Assembly: GCA_024639745.1 (NCBI GenBank)
Contig: JAHEHW010000114.1
Span: 1-6,220, forward strand
Length of the DNA stretch: 6,220 nt
Direction of reading: 5' to 3'
From: Salaquimonas sp.
GTDB taxonomy: Bacteria; Pseudomonadota; Alphaproteobacteria; Rhizobiales; Rhizobiaceae
Below, one piece after another: positions 1 to 6,194 of this stretch (position 1 is the first letter of the stretch; each line of letters opens with the position of its first letter). Under the pieces are notes generated by a model. The model was given only the letters and a program-made list of their open reading frames with translations. It had not been told where the DNA came from and ran no database searches. The translations under genes and the position numbers were made by a program.

Positions 1-264
1 TTACTGATCGACTCACGTCATGGCATCAAGAGCAACGACGATGATGTCATGATGCTACTCGACAAGGCTGCAGTCTCCTATCAGATCGTGCTGACGAAAT
101 CGGACAAGATCAGGCCGAGTGCGCTAGCAAGGCTGGTCGAACAGACCGCTGGGCAGATCGCCAAGCACCCAGCAGCCTTTCCTGTCATCGTTGCGACTTC
201 ATCCGAAAACAAAAGCGGCATTGATGATTTGCGCTCAGCGATCGCCGCGGCGCTTCATCCATGA
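1..264 (+). CDS. engB: EngB/YihA GTP-binding protein, C-terminal part (5' truncated by window edge)
   Basis: The reading frame is open from the first base and encodes the last 87 residues of a TrmE-Era-EngA-EngB-Septin-like GTPase of the EngB/YihA family. Known members are about 200 residues, bind GTP and assist assembly of the large ribosomal subunit in the cytoplasm. The visible part opens with the strand and loop [10 protein letters not shown], typical of EngB just after the G3 region. It continues with the G4 guanine-specificity motif TKSD (residues 32-35 of the fragment, within VLTKSDK) and a G5-like [13 protein letters not shown] near residues 66-78, ending at a TGA. The P-loop, switch regions and start lie upstream of the window. 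The next gene on this strand is argB, 1.8 kb away, with a minus-strand operon between. Family identification is strong from G4/G5 spacing and the flanking sequence. Confidence 0.93.
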   Translation, partial: LLIDSRHGIKSNDDDVMMLLDKAAVSYQIVLTKSDKIRPSALARLVEQTAGQIAKHPAAFPVIVATSSENKSGIDDLRSAIAAALHP

Positions 265-289
265 ACGGACCGGAGTCATGCCAATGAAA

Positions 290-318
290 AGCCGCTGCCT
301 CCTGCTGAGACAGCGGCT
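290..318. terminator. Hairpin between convergent engB and rskA operon
   Basis: A perfect 8-bp inverted repeat, AGCCGCTG (290-297) and CAGCGGCT (311-318), with a 13-base loop. It starts 25 bases after the engB stop. On the plus strand no T-run follows. On the minus strand the stem runs directly into TTTC, giving four T including the last stem base. It may end engB transcription in a factor-assisted way, or act as a second stop for the minus-strand operon. The hairpin is seen; the terminator role is inferred. Confidence 0.4.
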
Positions 319-397
319 CTGAAGGGATCGCAATTAACCGGCTGTACCGAACCGGTTCGATCGCCCTTACCCAGCTCGCGATCCGATTTCTCCTCCC

Positions 398-424
398 AAA
401 AAAACCGGACCAAGCGCTGCTCGG
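398..424 (-). terminator. Probable intrinsic terminator of the sigma/anti-sigma operon
   Basis: Read on the minus strand, CCGAGC and GCTTGG (424-419 and 415-410, one G-U pair) form a 6-bp stem with a 3-base loop. They are followed by TCCGG and then seven T (404-398). It lies about 100 bases past the anti-sigma stop codon, where the operon should end. The five-base gap between stem and T-run is longer than ideal. An alternative fold pairing CCG with the CGG next to the T-run would close it. Confidence 0.45.
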
Positions 425-525
425 ATCGCCAATAAACCGCAAAACCTGAAGCGACGCAAATCACAAATGGTCCGTCGATATATGGATGTACCAAAGAGGA
501 AGCGCCAAACGTCTGCCGTCGGCAA

Positions 526-1428
526 TCAGAAACGCTTGGGCTCGCCCACGGCGACGATCGGTCCTTGAGCCATTCCGGTCGGCGAACCTCCCCGTTGCTC
601 AGGACTAACGGCAAGCAATCCAACGGCTTCAAGTGCGTTCACCTGATCCCGGTTCAATTCGATCGCGGGCTTGCCTGCATCGATGACTCCGAGAGAAACC
701 GTTTCCTTCTCCGGTTCAACGAACCAAAACTCAAAATCCTTGTCCGATTCAGCCGCTCCGCCCGAGACCAGCGTCATCCGGATGCGCTCCGACCCTTCCT
801 CATGCACCGCAAGGAAACGATAGTCAGTTTCCCCACTCTCCGGCGACACTACCAGAACCGGTTTCTCCCGCGATTGCGCCTCTTCCAGCCCGGTTCGCGT
901 CTGGGCAAGCAATTCCTGCGCCGAGGCCAATTCCTGTTGTGAGAGATCAGCCGATGTCTCCGCTTCATCCAGCCTCGTTTCCAGCGCTGCAAGGACTTCC
1001 TCTGACTGGTCGGGTTCCTGCCTTGCGCTGGCAAGGTCTTCTCTAATGCTGTCAAGACTTGCCACCATCTGAGTATTATACAAGCCAAGGGCGACAAATG
1101 CGATCGAGGCGACAATTCCCAGACCGCGCCAAAAGCCGAGCGCATTCCGCAAACCGCCGGCGCGGGAAGTTTTCGCTACATCCTTTGGAACAGGGAAGAG
1201 CCTCGAATCGATATTGCTCTTGATCGCAATTGGCGGCGTGATGTCTGCGTATTCGGAATCGGGGCTGCTGAGCCGCTTCTGCCATGCCTCAAGCTCAACC
1301 CGCGCTTCAGGATCCTGGCCGGCCAGACGCTCGAACGAACGACACTCCTCGGCGCTGAGCACACCAATAGCGTATTCGCCGGTGAGAGCGATCAGTTCTT
1401 CGTTTCTCTCCGTGGGAGGTTCAGCCAT
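526..1428 (-). CDS. RskA-family anti-sigma factor with an extended coiled coil
   Basis: A 300-residue single-pass inner-membrane anti-sigma factor, expected to hold the ECF sigma factor encoded just upstream. Residues 1-55 form an RskA-like cytoplasmic anti-sigma domain (LIALTGEYAIGVLSAEE, then an amphipathic helix). There is no HxxxCxxC zinc motif and only one Cys (29). One transmembrane segment lies near 102-119 (GLGIVASIAFVALGLY). Residues about 124-187 are rich in E, A, Q and L and read as a long coiled coil. The rest is the RskA C-terminal domain, presumably periplasmic (YRFLAVHEEG, FEFWFVEPEKETVSLGVID). The ATG overlaps the sigma stop codon in ATGGCTGA (8 bases shared), implying translational coupling; AGGA lies upstream. 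Related proteins as I recall them are about 230-240 residues, so the coiled coil accounts for the extra length. The gene itself looks undamaged. Confidence 0.85.
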   Translation of the reverse strand: MAEPPTERNEELIALTGEYAIGVLSAEECRSFERLAGQDPEARVELEAWQKRLSSPDSEYADITPPIAIKSNIDSRLFPVPKDVAKTSRAGGLRNALGFWRGLGIVASIAFVALGLYNTQMVASLDSIREDLASARQEPDQSEEVLAALETRLDEAETSADLSQQELASAQELLAQTRTGLEEAQSREKPVLVVSPESGETDYRFLAVHEEGSERIRMTLVSGGAAESDKDFEFWFVEPEKETVSLGVIDAGKPAIELNRDQVNALEAVGLLAVSPEQRGGSPTGMAQGPIVAVGEPKRF

Positions 1429-1962
1429 TGTCCAAGCATTTCCTGAGACTGATCAGGCTGCGGCGCAGCCATGTTCGCATCGTATTCAACGGAATCGCGT
1501 AGCGATCCGCAAGTTCCTGATAACTATATCCTTCGACATAGGCCGCGACGACCGCCTCAGCCTTTTGCGGTTCCAGCGCTTCCAGACAGTTGTCAATCCT
1601 CTGACGTTTACTCGAATTGGCCGCTGTCTGCTCGGGTGTCGGCACCGCACTCTTCAAATTGACATGATCGTCGATATCCTCGTGCGACCGACCATTCGCC
1701 CGGATTACATCGATCGAATGGTTTCTGGCAATCGCAACCAACCAGGCCATTGCCGACTGTCCGTCGGGCCTGTAGCTATCCGCTTCCTGCCAGATTTTAA
1801 CAAAACCTCCTGAAGAGCGTCCTCCGCCAAATTGCTATCCTTGAGGATACGCATGGTAACGCCAAAAAGTTTCGAAGAGACAAGTTCATACAATCTGTCA
1901 AAAGAACGACGGTCGGACAGTGCTATCCGTGCAATGCAGTTTTCGATTTCCTGTTCCGACAG
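1421..1962 (-). pseudogene. ECF-type RNA polymerase sigma factor (SigK/RpoE-like), frameshifted
   Basis: Two overlapping frames together encode one ECF sigma factor. The first reads from 1962 through ENCIARIALSDRRSFDRLYEL and KLFGVTMRIL to AEDALQEV, which is sigma region 2. The second continues with KIWQEADSYRPDGQ, AWLVAIARNHSIDVIR (region 2.4) and a region 4 helix-turn-helix (GYSYQELADRYAIPLNTMRTWLRRSL). They join at GAGGTTTTGTTAAAATCTGG. Adding one base to the TTTT run (1802-1805 on the plus strand) gives GAG-GTT-TTT-GTT-AAA-ATC-TGG and restores one frame of exactly 180 residues, the usual ECF length. As written, the first frame ends at 1705 after 85 residues. No ATG, GTG or TTG exists at the expected N-terminus: a TGA (1965-1963) is followed directly by CTG (1962-1960), with GGGG 8 bases upstream. 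The first conventional start in frame is TTG at 1893, which would cut into region 2. The cause may be a true pseudogene, an assembly error, or recoding plus a CTG start. Family assignment is firm; functional state is unknown. Confidence 0.8.
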
Positions 1963-2090
1963 TCAATGTACCCCACAGGCAGGTTTGCCCATTCCAATCA
2001 TAACCGCTAGATAGAAACAAGTGACAGTCAACCGAATGGCACACCCCGAAGGGACATCAGCCCAGCGCCACGTTCAATCCGGAAAGAGCA

Positions 2091-2987
2091 ATGGAAACCA
2101 ATCAGATAAGGGATGCTGAGCATCAGGCAGGTCTGCTGTCCAAAGCGCTGCCATATATGCAGAAATACGAAAATCACACGGTCGTCGTGAAATATGGCGG
2201 TCATGCGATGGGCGATGCGCAATTGGGGCAGGCTTTCGCTCGGGATATCGCGCTCCTGAAACAATCGGGGATCAACCCGATCGTCGTTCATGGCGGCGGC
2301 CCTCAGATAGGCATGATGCTCGAGAAAATGAAGATCGAATCGCGTTTCGAGGGCGGATTGCGGGTGACGGACGAGAAAACGATGGAAGTCGTGGAGATGG
2401 TTCTTGCGGGATCCATCAACAAGGAAATCGTCGCCATGATCAATGCCGAAGGCGAATGGGCGATCGGATTGTGCGGAAAAGACGGAAACATGGTTTTTGC
2501 CGAGAAGGCAAAGAAAACGGTGGTCGATAGCGATTCCAATATCGAGCGAGTTCTGGATCTCGGCTTTGTCGGCGATATCGTCGAGGTCGATCGCACGCTC
2601 TTGGACCTACTCGCCAAGTCCGAGATGATACCGGTGATTGCACCGGTTGCACCCGGGCGCGACGGCCATACTTATAATATCAATGCTGACACGTTTGCCG
2701 GCGCGATTGCCGGCGCGCTTGGGGCGAAACGGCTATTGTTCCTGACGGATGTTCCGGGCGTGATGGATGCCGACAAGGTTTTCCAGAAGGAACTGAAAGC
2801 CGACCAGTGCCGCCGAATGATCGCCGACGGAATCATCAGCGGTGGAATGATACCGAAGGTTGAGACCTGCATCGACGCGATCGACCGAGGCGTCGAGGGG
2901 GTTGTCATTCTGAACGGCAAGACGCCGCATGCGGTTCTTCTGGAACTCTTTACCGAGGTTGGCGCCGGAACACTCATCCTTCCGTGA
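2091..2987 (+). CDS. argB: Acetylglutamate kinase (ArgB)
   Basis: A cytoplasmic enzyme of 298 residues that phosphorylates N-acetyl-L-glutamate with ATP, the second step of the acetylated arginine pathway. It has the amino-acid-kinase fold. Visible motifs are [10 protein letters not shown] (Lys34, phosphate binding), HGGGPQIG (67-74), GGLRVTD (88-94, substrate binding), GLCGKDG (126-132), YNINAD (195-200), LTDVPGV (218-224) and GGMIPK (251-256). The N-terminal helix ahead of the first strand (residues 1-27) and the C-terminal [15 protein letters not shown] pattern are features of arginine-inhibited, hexameric enzymes, so feedback inhibition by arginine is likely (family knowledge applied to this sequence). 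The ATG has GGAAAG 4 bases upstream (2081-2086). The gene diverges from the sigma gene across 128 bp, and its stop overlaps the next start in TGATG. Length and motifs are complete. Confidence 0.97.
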   Translation: METNQIRDAEHQAGLLSKALPYMQKYENHTVVVKYGGHAMGDAQLGQAFARDIALLKQSGINPIVVHGGGPQIGMMLEKMKIESRFEGGLRVTDEKTMEVVEMVLAGSINKEIVAMINAEGEWAIGLCGKDGNMVFAEKAKKTVVDSDSNIERVLDLGFVGDIVEVDRTLLDLLAKSEMIPVIAPVAPGRDGHTYNINADTFAGAIAGALGAKRLLFLTDVPGVMDADKVFQKELKADQCRRMIADGIISGGMIPKVETCIDAIDRGVEGVVILNGKTPHAVLLELFTEVGAGTLILP

Positions 2988-3721
2988 TGGGGCAGCCAAA
3001 CAGTGGTGCAAAAATGGAAAAGTTTTCGCATATCAACGAGTGGGTGTTCGATCTCGACAACACGCTCTATCCTAGGGAAACGGACTTGTTTTCCCAGATT
3101 GACTGGCGAATGACGGACTTCGTCGAAGAACTGACCAAACTGCCACGGGAAGATGCCCGCAAACTGCAAAAGCAACTATATCGTGACCATGGAACGACTT
3201 TGAACGGCCTGATGGTCGAACACGATGTCGATCCTCACGCTTATCTCGCTTACGTACACGATATTGACTATTCGCCGGTAAAGCCTAACCCGGCGCTTGG
3301 CTCACTGATCGCCCAGTTGCCCGGCAGGAAGCACATTTTTACGAATGGCGATGTTCCTCATGCGGAGAAGACGCTTGCGGCACTCGGGATCGAGCCGTTC
3401 TTCGACAGCATGTTCGACATTGTTGCGGCCGATTTCGAACCGAAGCCCAGCCAGGGCGCTTATCAGCGTTTCCTCGCGGACCATTTGGTTACGCCGGCGC
3501 GAGCATCCATGTTCGAAGACATGCCCCGCAACCTAGAAGTGCCGAAGAAACTCGGGATGACGACTGTTCTGATCAGCCCAGGAGAGGCTAGTACGCATCA
3601 GCCGGAAGCGTGGGAAACGACCGACAACACCAAAACACATATAGATTTCGTGACCGACAATCTGGACCAGTTTCTCCAAGAACTGCTTCAGCAATTGCTC
3701 GGCACGTCAGCTGCAAAGTAA
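2987..3721 (+). CDS. HAD-family hydrolase, pyrimidine 5'-nucleotidase type
   Basis: A 244-residue soluble haloacid dehalogenase-superfamily phosphatase of the group annotated as pyrimidine 5'-nucleotidase (SDT1/PDM1-like), expected to dephosphorylate UMP/CMP-type nucleotides. HAD motifs, numbered from this start: motif I VFDLDNTLYP (Asp22 nucleophile, Asp24 acid/base), motif II IFTNG (117-121), motif III Lys153 in FEPKPSQGAY, motif IV MFEDMPRNL (Glu177, Asp178, Mg binding). A helical cap lies between motifs I and II (about 32-105), as in C1-type HADs. The ATG at 2987 shares its A with the argB stop (TGATG), so translational coupling with argB is likely. There is no good Shine-Dalgarno sequence. 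GTG at 2984 is an alternative start, and so is ATG at 3014, just ahead of the conserved domain. Substrate is inferred from family resemblance only. Confidence 0.88.
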   Translation: MGQPNSGAKMEKFSHINEWVFDLDNTLYPRETDLFSQIDWRMTDFVEELTKLPREDARKLQKQLYRDHGTTLNGLMVEHDVDPHAYLAYVHDIDYSPVKPNPALGSLIAQLPGRKHIFTNGDVPHAEKTLAALGIEPFFDSMFDIVAADFEPKPSQGAYQRFLADHLVTPARASMFEDMPRNLEVPKKLGMTTVLISPGEASTHQPEAWETTDNTKTHIDFVTDNLDQFLQELLQQLLGTSAAK

Positions 3722-3739
3722 GTCACCCGAGTATCACGG

Positions 3740-3754
3740 CTGACTTGCAGTCAG
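3740..3754 (+). terminator. Small hairpin after the argB-HAD operon
   Basis: A perfect 6-bp stem, CTGACT and AGTCAG, with a TGC loop, 18 bases after the HAD stop codon. It is followed by ATTGTATCTCT, which is T-containing but not a run of T. Position suits the end of the argB-HAD transcript, but the stem is short and not GC-rich, so intrinsic termination is doubtful. Confidence 0.22.
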
Positions 3755-3798
3755 ATTGTATCTCTAAGATTTCGGCAAATACGGCTCAGCACCCAGGC

Positions 3799-3999
3799 TC
3801 AATGCCACCTCGGCAATTCAAGGAGTTCACCCTCGAACACCAAAGCTCCCGAACCAGCCAGGGATTGACCGTCCTCGACCTCGCTTTCGTGCTTTACGCC
3901 AAATGCCAGCCGGATGTCATCGCGGTGGAAAGGCTGACGGCCGAGCTTCGGCGCGGTTACCGCGCTTTTGCCTGCATTTTGCATCTTATAGGATACCAT
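3799..3999 (-). CDS. Small hypothetical protein (66 aa) behind an EcfG-type promoter
   Basis: I do not recognise this protein. It reads MVSYKMQNAGKSAV at the start, has HRDDIRLAFGVKHESEVED in the middle and ends GELLELPRWH. It has no signal peptide, transmembrane segment or Cys, and acidic and basic residues nearly balance (9 Asp/Glu, 8 Lys/Arg), so it is probably cytoplasmic. Three things support a real gene. AAGGTG (4011-4006) sits 6 bases ahead of the ATG. A GGAAC-N17-CGTT site (4043-4068) would place a transcript start near 4036, leaving a leader of about 35 bases. The codons favour G or C at the third position, as in the neighbouring genes. A GTG three codons upstream (4008) is also in frame but overlaps the Shine-Dalgarno. 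It lies alone between the convergent HAD and LOG genes. It could still be a chance ORF or the remnant of a longer gene. Confidence 0.5.
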   Translation of the reverse strand: MVSYKMQNAGKSAVTAPKLGRQPFHRDDIRLAFGVKHESEVEDGQSLAGSGALVFEGELLELPRWH

Positions 4000-4042
4000 A
4001 GCTGTCACCTTCTCGCGTCATCTTTAGCTCAGTTGCAACAGG

Positions 4043-4068
4043 AACGCTGCCCTGCACCTCACTGTTCC
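4043..4068 (-). promoter_or_regulatory. EcfG (general stress response) promoter candidate
   Basis: On the minus strand, GGAAC (4068-4064), 17 bases, then CGTT (4046-4043). This matches exactly the GGAAC-N16/17-CGTT consensus known for EcfG/SigT-type sigma factors of the alphaproteobacterial PhyR-NepR-EcfG pathway. It points at the 66-residue ORF at a suitable distance. The plus strand across the same bases reads GGAAC-N17-TGTT (4041-4066), a one-mismatch match in the other direction. By rough calculation one exact match is expected by chance in about ten windows of this size. Confidence 0.5.
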
Positions 4069-4080
4069 AACATAAGACCC

Positions 4081-4200
4081 AAAAATTGTTAGGAATGTGT
4101 ATTTTGTCACGCTTCGTGATCGAATTTTATTTCTTTGTTAACTCTTGTAGTTAGCGGGCGTTTTTCAGAAAACTTATTAATTTAAGCAAGCTTTAGGCTT
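4081..4200. other. AT-rich non-coding tract
   Basis: These 120 bases are about 32% G+C by hand count, well below the flanking genes, and I see no credible ORF in them. They contain the hairpin TCACG-CTT-CGTGA (4107-4119), followed on the plus strand by a T-rich stretch (ATTTTATTTCTTT, 4124-4136), and most of the hairpin listed at 4185-4203. With the small ORF and its promoter, this accounts for most of the 523-base gap between the HAD and LOG genes. Nothing else is recognisable there. Confidence 0.5.
4107..4136 (+). terminator. Hairpin with T-rich tail, plus strand
   Basis: The stem TCACG/CGTGA (4107-4111, 4115-4119) has a 3-base CTT loop and is followed by TCGAATTTTATTTCTTT. The stem is only 5 bp and the T-run is interrupted, so termination would be weak. 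No annotated plus-strand gene lies directly upstream. It could serve read-through from the HAD gene or a short unannotated transcript. Confidence 0.25.
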
Positions 4201-4203
4201 GCT
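4185..4203 (-). terminator. Probable terminator of the LOG-family gene
   Basis: A perfect 7-bp inverted repeat, AGCAAGC (4185-4191) and GCTTGCT (4197-4203), with a 5-base loop. Flanking AATT on both sides could extend it with a 2-base bulge. On the minus strand it lies 41 bases past the LOG stop and is followed by TAAATTAATAAGTTTT, AU-rich but without a long T-run. Confidence 0.4.
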
Positions 4204-4244
4204 AATTGGGGCGCAAAAGTGACCGAAACGCAAGAAACCCTACT

Positions 4245-5105
4245 TTATTCGCCTTCGACAGCATCTCCCAAACCGTAGAAATCGAGTACCGCCTGCCATC
4301 CTTTCTGCGCATCATCGACGTGATGAATCAACTGAAGATCGTCAGGGGAAATCGTTCCCTGCTTCGCCAATTCTTCGAAATCTATGACTTTCGACCAGAA
4401 ATCGCTGCCGAACAGCAGGAACGGTATCCGTTCCATACGCTGTGTCTGAATGAGGGTCAGGGATTCAAACATCTCATCCAGCGTGCCGAAACCGCCCGGA
4501 AAAATAGCTATGACCTTTGCCCGCATCAGGAAATGCATCTTGCGGATCGCAAAATAATGGAAATTAAAGCAGAGCTCCGGTGTGACGTAGAGATTCGGAG
4601 CCTGCTCGTGCGGTAGCACGATATTAAGTCCGATCGACGGCGCCCCTACGTCATGCGCCCCGCGGCTACCGGCTTCCATGACGCCCGGCCCCCCTCCTGA
4701 GACGATGACCATTTCCTTGTAGCCCGTCGTCGCGGAATATTCGGATGCAAGCCGAGAGAATTCGCGAGCCTCGTCATAATAGCGGGAATTCGCTTCGAGA
4801 TTCCTTTTCTGGACTTCATTCTTGGCTGCCCATGCTTCATGGCCCGGTTCCGGGATTCTGGCACCCCCGAACAACACCACCGTCGATTCGATCCCGCGTT
4901 CGGTGAGCAACATTTCCGGTTTCAGCAGTTCCAGCTGCAGGCGGACCGGTCGCAATTCCTCGCGACAAAGAAAATCGTTGTCATCGAAAGCGAGCCTGTA
5001 GGTCGGAGATCGGGTTTGCGGTGTGTCCGGAACCTTGTGAGCCTTACGGATATCATCGGGCGAGCGAACCAACGCTTTCCAGTGCTTGTCGATTTTTTCG
5101 TCCAT
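4245..5105 (-). CDS. LOG-family protein (TIGR00730 type, lysine-decarboxylase-like fold)
   Basis: A 286-residue cytoplasmic protein of the LOG family. Characterised members hydrolyse nucleoside 5'-monophosphates, either cytokinin riboside 5'-monophosphates to free base plus ribose phosphate or purine/pyrimidine nucleotides. Despite some old annotations they are not lysine decarboxylases. The Rossmann-like core shows VVLFGGARIP (76-84), VSGGGPGVMEAGSRGA (135-150), the Arg-Lys of AIRKMHF (186-192) and the signature FPGGFGTLDE (202-211). An N-terminal extension of about 70 residues (SPTYRLAFDD, LREELRPVRLQLELLKPE region) marks the longer proteobacterial subgroup rather than the roughly 190-residue plant-like LOGs. 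The start is the ATG at 5105, because AGGGGTGG lies just ahead of it and the conserved sequence begins after it. An in-frame upstream codon at 5171 would add 22 unlikely residues. It is divergent from dapD. The exact substrate cannot be read from sequence. Confidence 0.9.
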   Translation of the reverse strand: MDEKIDKHWKALVRSPDDIRKAHKVPDTPQTRSPTYRLAFDDNDFLCREELRPVRLQLELLKPEMLLTERGIESTVVLFGGARIPEPGHEAWAAKNEVQKRNLEANSRYYDEAREFSRLASEYSATTGYKEMVIVSGGGPGVMEAGSRGAHDVGAPSIGLNIVLPHEQAPNLYVTPELCFNFHYFAIRKMHFLMRAKVIAIFPGGFGTLDEMFESLTLIQTQRMERIPFLLFGSDFWSKVIDFEELAKQGTISPDDLQLIHHVDDAQKGWQAVLDFYGLGDAVEGE

Positions 5106-5336
5106 TACCACCCCTACAAGCTGCTCTTTATCGCCTGTTTGATCGAATTGACCTTCTCTGCCAGTTGGCATAGCTTCCGCGCGCTTAACAAGCCGTTTGT
5201 ATTCCAGAACCGGCGTTCCAATTCGATTTTGTCACTGCGATCCATCCCCAGGCCAACTATATGACCTTTCAGCGGCCACCTCACCAACCAGGTTCAACCG
5301 GCCAACGCAGTGATTTAACATATCCGGAGACTCATC

Positions 5337-6194
5337 ATGGCAGGGACAAGCCACCAAGATATTGCAAACACCATTGAAACCGCTTTCGAGAATCGCGAAA
5401 CCGTCAATACAGGCACAATGGGAGAAATCCGGGAGGCCGTCGAAACATCTCTCGATCTTCTTGACCGAGGTGCTGTACGTGTCGCCGAACGCGGCGAAGA
5501 TGGCGCATGGCATGTAAACCAGTGGCTTAAGAAAGCTGTTTTGTTGTCGTTCCGCTTTAATGACATGCAGCCAATTGCCGGTGGTCCGGGTGCAGGCACG
5601 ACCTGGTGGGACAAGGTTCCATCAAAATTCTCAGGTTGGGGTGAAAATCGGTGGCGCGAGGCCGGCTTCCGCGCGGTTCCAAATTGCGTGGTTCGCCATT
5701 CTGCCCATATCGGCAAAGGCGTCGTTTTGATGCCGTCTTTCGTCAATCTCGGCGCCTATGTAGATGAAGGCACCATGGTCGATACCTGGGCTACAGTGGG
5801 CTCATGTGCACAAATCGGCAAGAACGTCCACCTGTCCGGTGGCGTCGGAATCGGCGGCGTGCTGGAACCGCTTCAGGCCGGGCCCACGATCATCGAAGAC
5901 AATTGCTTCATCGGCGCGCGCTCCGAAGTGGTGGAAGGCTGCATCGTGCGTGAAGGCTCTGTCCTCGGCATGGGGGTTTTCATCGGAAGATCGACAAAAA
6001 TCGTGAACCGGGAAACCGGCGAAATCAGTTATGGAGAAGTGCCACCCTATTCGGTCGTCGTCGCGGGTACAATGCCTGGAAAACCGATGCCGAATGGCGA
6101 TCCAGGGCCTTCGCTTTATTGCGCAGTCATCGTGAAAACCGTTGACGAACGGACACGCTCGAAAACCAGTATCAACGAGTTGTTGCGCGACTGA
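5337..6194 (+). CDS. dapD: 2,3,4,5-tetrahydropyridine-2,6-dicarboxylate N-succinyltransferase (DapD)
   Basis: A complete 285-residue enzyme that transfers succinyl from succinyl-CoA to tetrahydrodipicolinate in the succinylase branch of lysine and meso-diaminopimelate synthesis, feeding peptidoglycan. It acts in the cytoplasm, as a trimer in known members. The N-terminal helical domain covers about 1-105 and includes [14 protein letters not shown] (60-73). The left-handed beta-helix of hexapeptide repeats runs from about 113 to 245 ([75 protein letters not shown]). The conserved acidic residues of YVDEGTMVD and SEVVEG lie where the family keeps its catalytic residues. A short C-terminal segment follows ([27 protein letters not shown]). 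The ATG has GGAGA 6 bases upstream (5326-5330). Length matches the alphaproteobacterial form. No terminator is visible in the 26 bases left after the stop, so a downstream partner gene cannot be judged. Confidence 0.97.
   Translation: MAGTSHQDIANTIETAFENRETVNTGTMGEIREAVETSLDLLDRGAVRVAERGEDGAWHVNQWLKKAVLLSFRFNDMQPIAGGPGAGTTWWDKVPSKFSGWGENRWREAGFRAVPNCVVRHSAHIGKGVVLMPSFVNLGAYVDEGTMVDTWATVGSCAQIGKNVHLSGGVGIGGVLEPLQAGPTIIEDNCFIGARSEVVEGCIVREGSVLGMGVFIGRSTKIVNRETGEISYGEVPPYSVVVAGTMPGKPMPNGDPGPSLYCAVIVKTVDERTRSKTSINELLRD

Noticed and set aside
276..632. 118-codon minus-strand ORF covering most of the spacer after the anti-sigma gene
   Set aside because: It starts inside the anti-sigma gene in another frame, runs through both hairpins including the probable terminator, and reads like no protein family.
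1794..1806. Programmed -1 frameshift site in the sigma gene
   Set aside because: The required shift is -1, but GTTTTG and GTTAAAA do not form a canonical X-XXY-YYZ slippery heptamer and the runs are too short for transcriptional slippage; kept only as a remote option.
1214..1813. 199-codon plus-strand ORF opposite the sigma/anti-sigma genes
   Set aside because: It is antisense to clearly recognisable sigma and anti-sigma domains; a long antisense frame is expected in coding DNA of this composition.
1985..2013. TTGCCC-N17-TAGATA as an argB promoter, and TATGAT (1997-2002, minus) as a sigma-operon -10 box
   Set aside because: The argB candidate matches both consensus boxes poorly, and the minus-strand -10 has no acceptable -35 at the right spacing; neither is better than chance.
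3610..4092. 160-codon plus-strand ORF from the end of the HAD gene into the spacer
   Set aside because: It begins within the HAD gene out of frame and lies antisense to the better supported small ORF; its product is low in recognisable pattern and no ribosome site precedes it.
5148..5176. TTGACC-N17-TAGCTT as a dapD promoter
   Set aside because: The -35 is good but the -10 is weak, and it would leave a leader of about 155 bases; not strong enough to annotate.
4839..5264. 141-codon plus-strand ORF opposite the LOG gene start and reaching into the dapD spacer
   Set aside because: It is antisense to conserved LOG sequence, has no ribosome site and ends ahead of dapD without sense.
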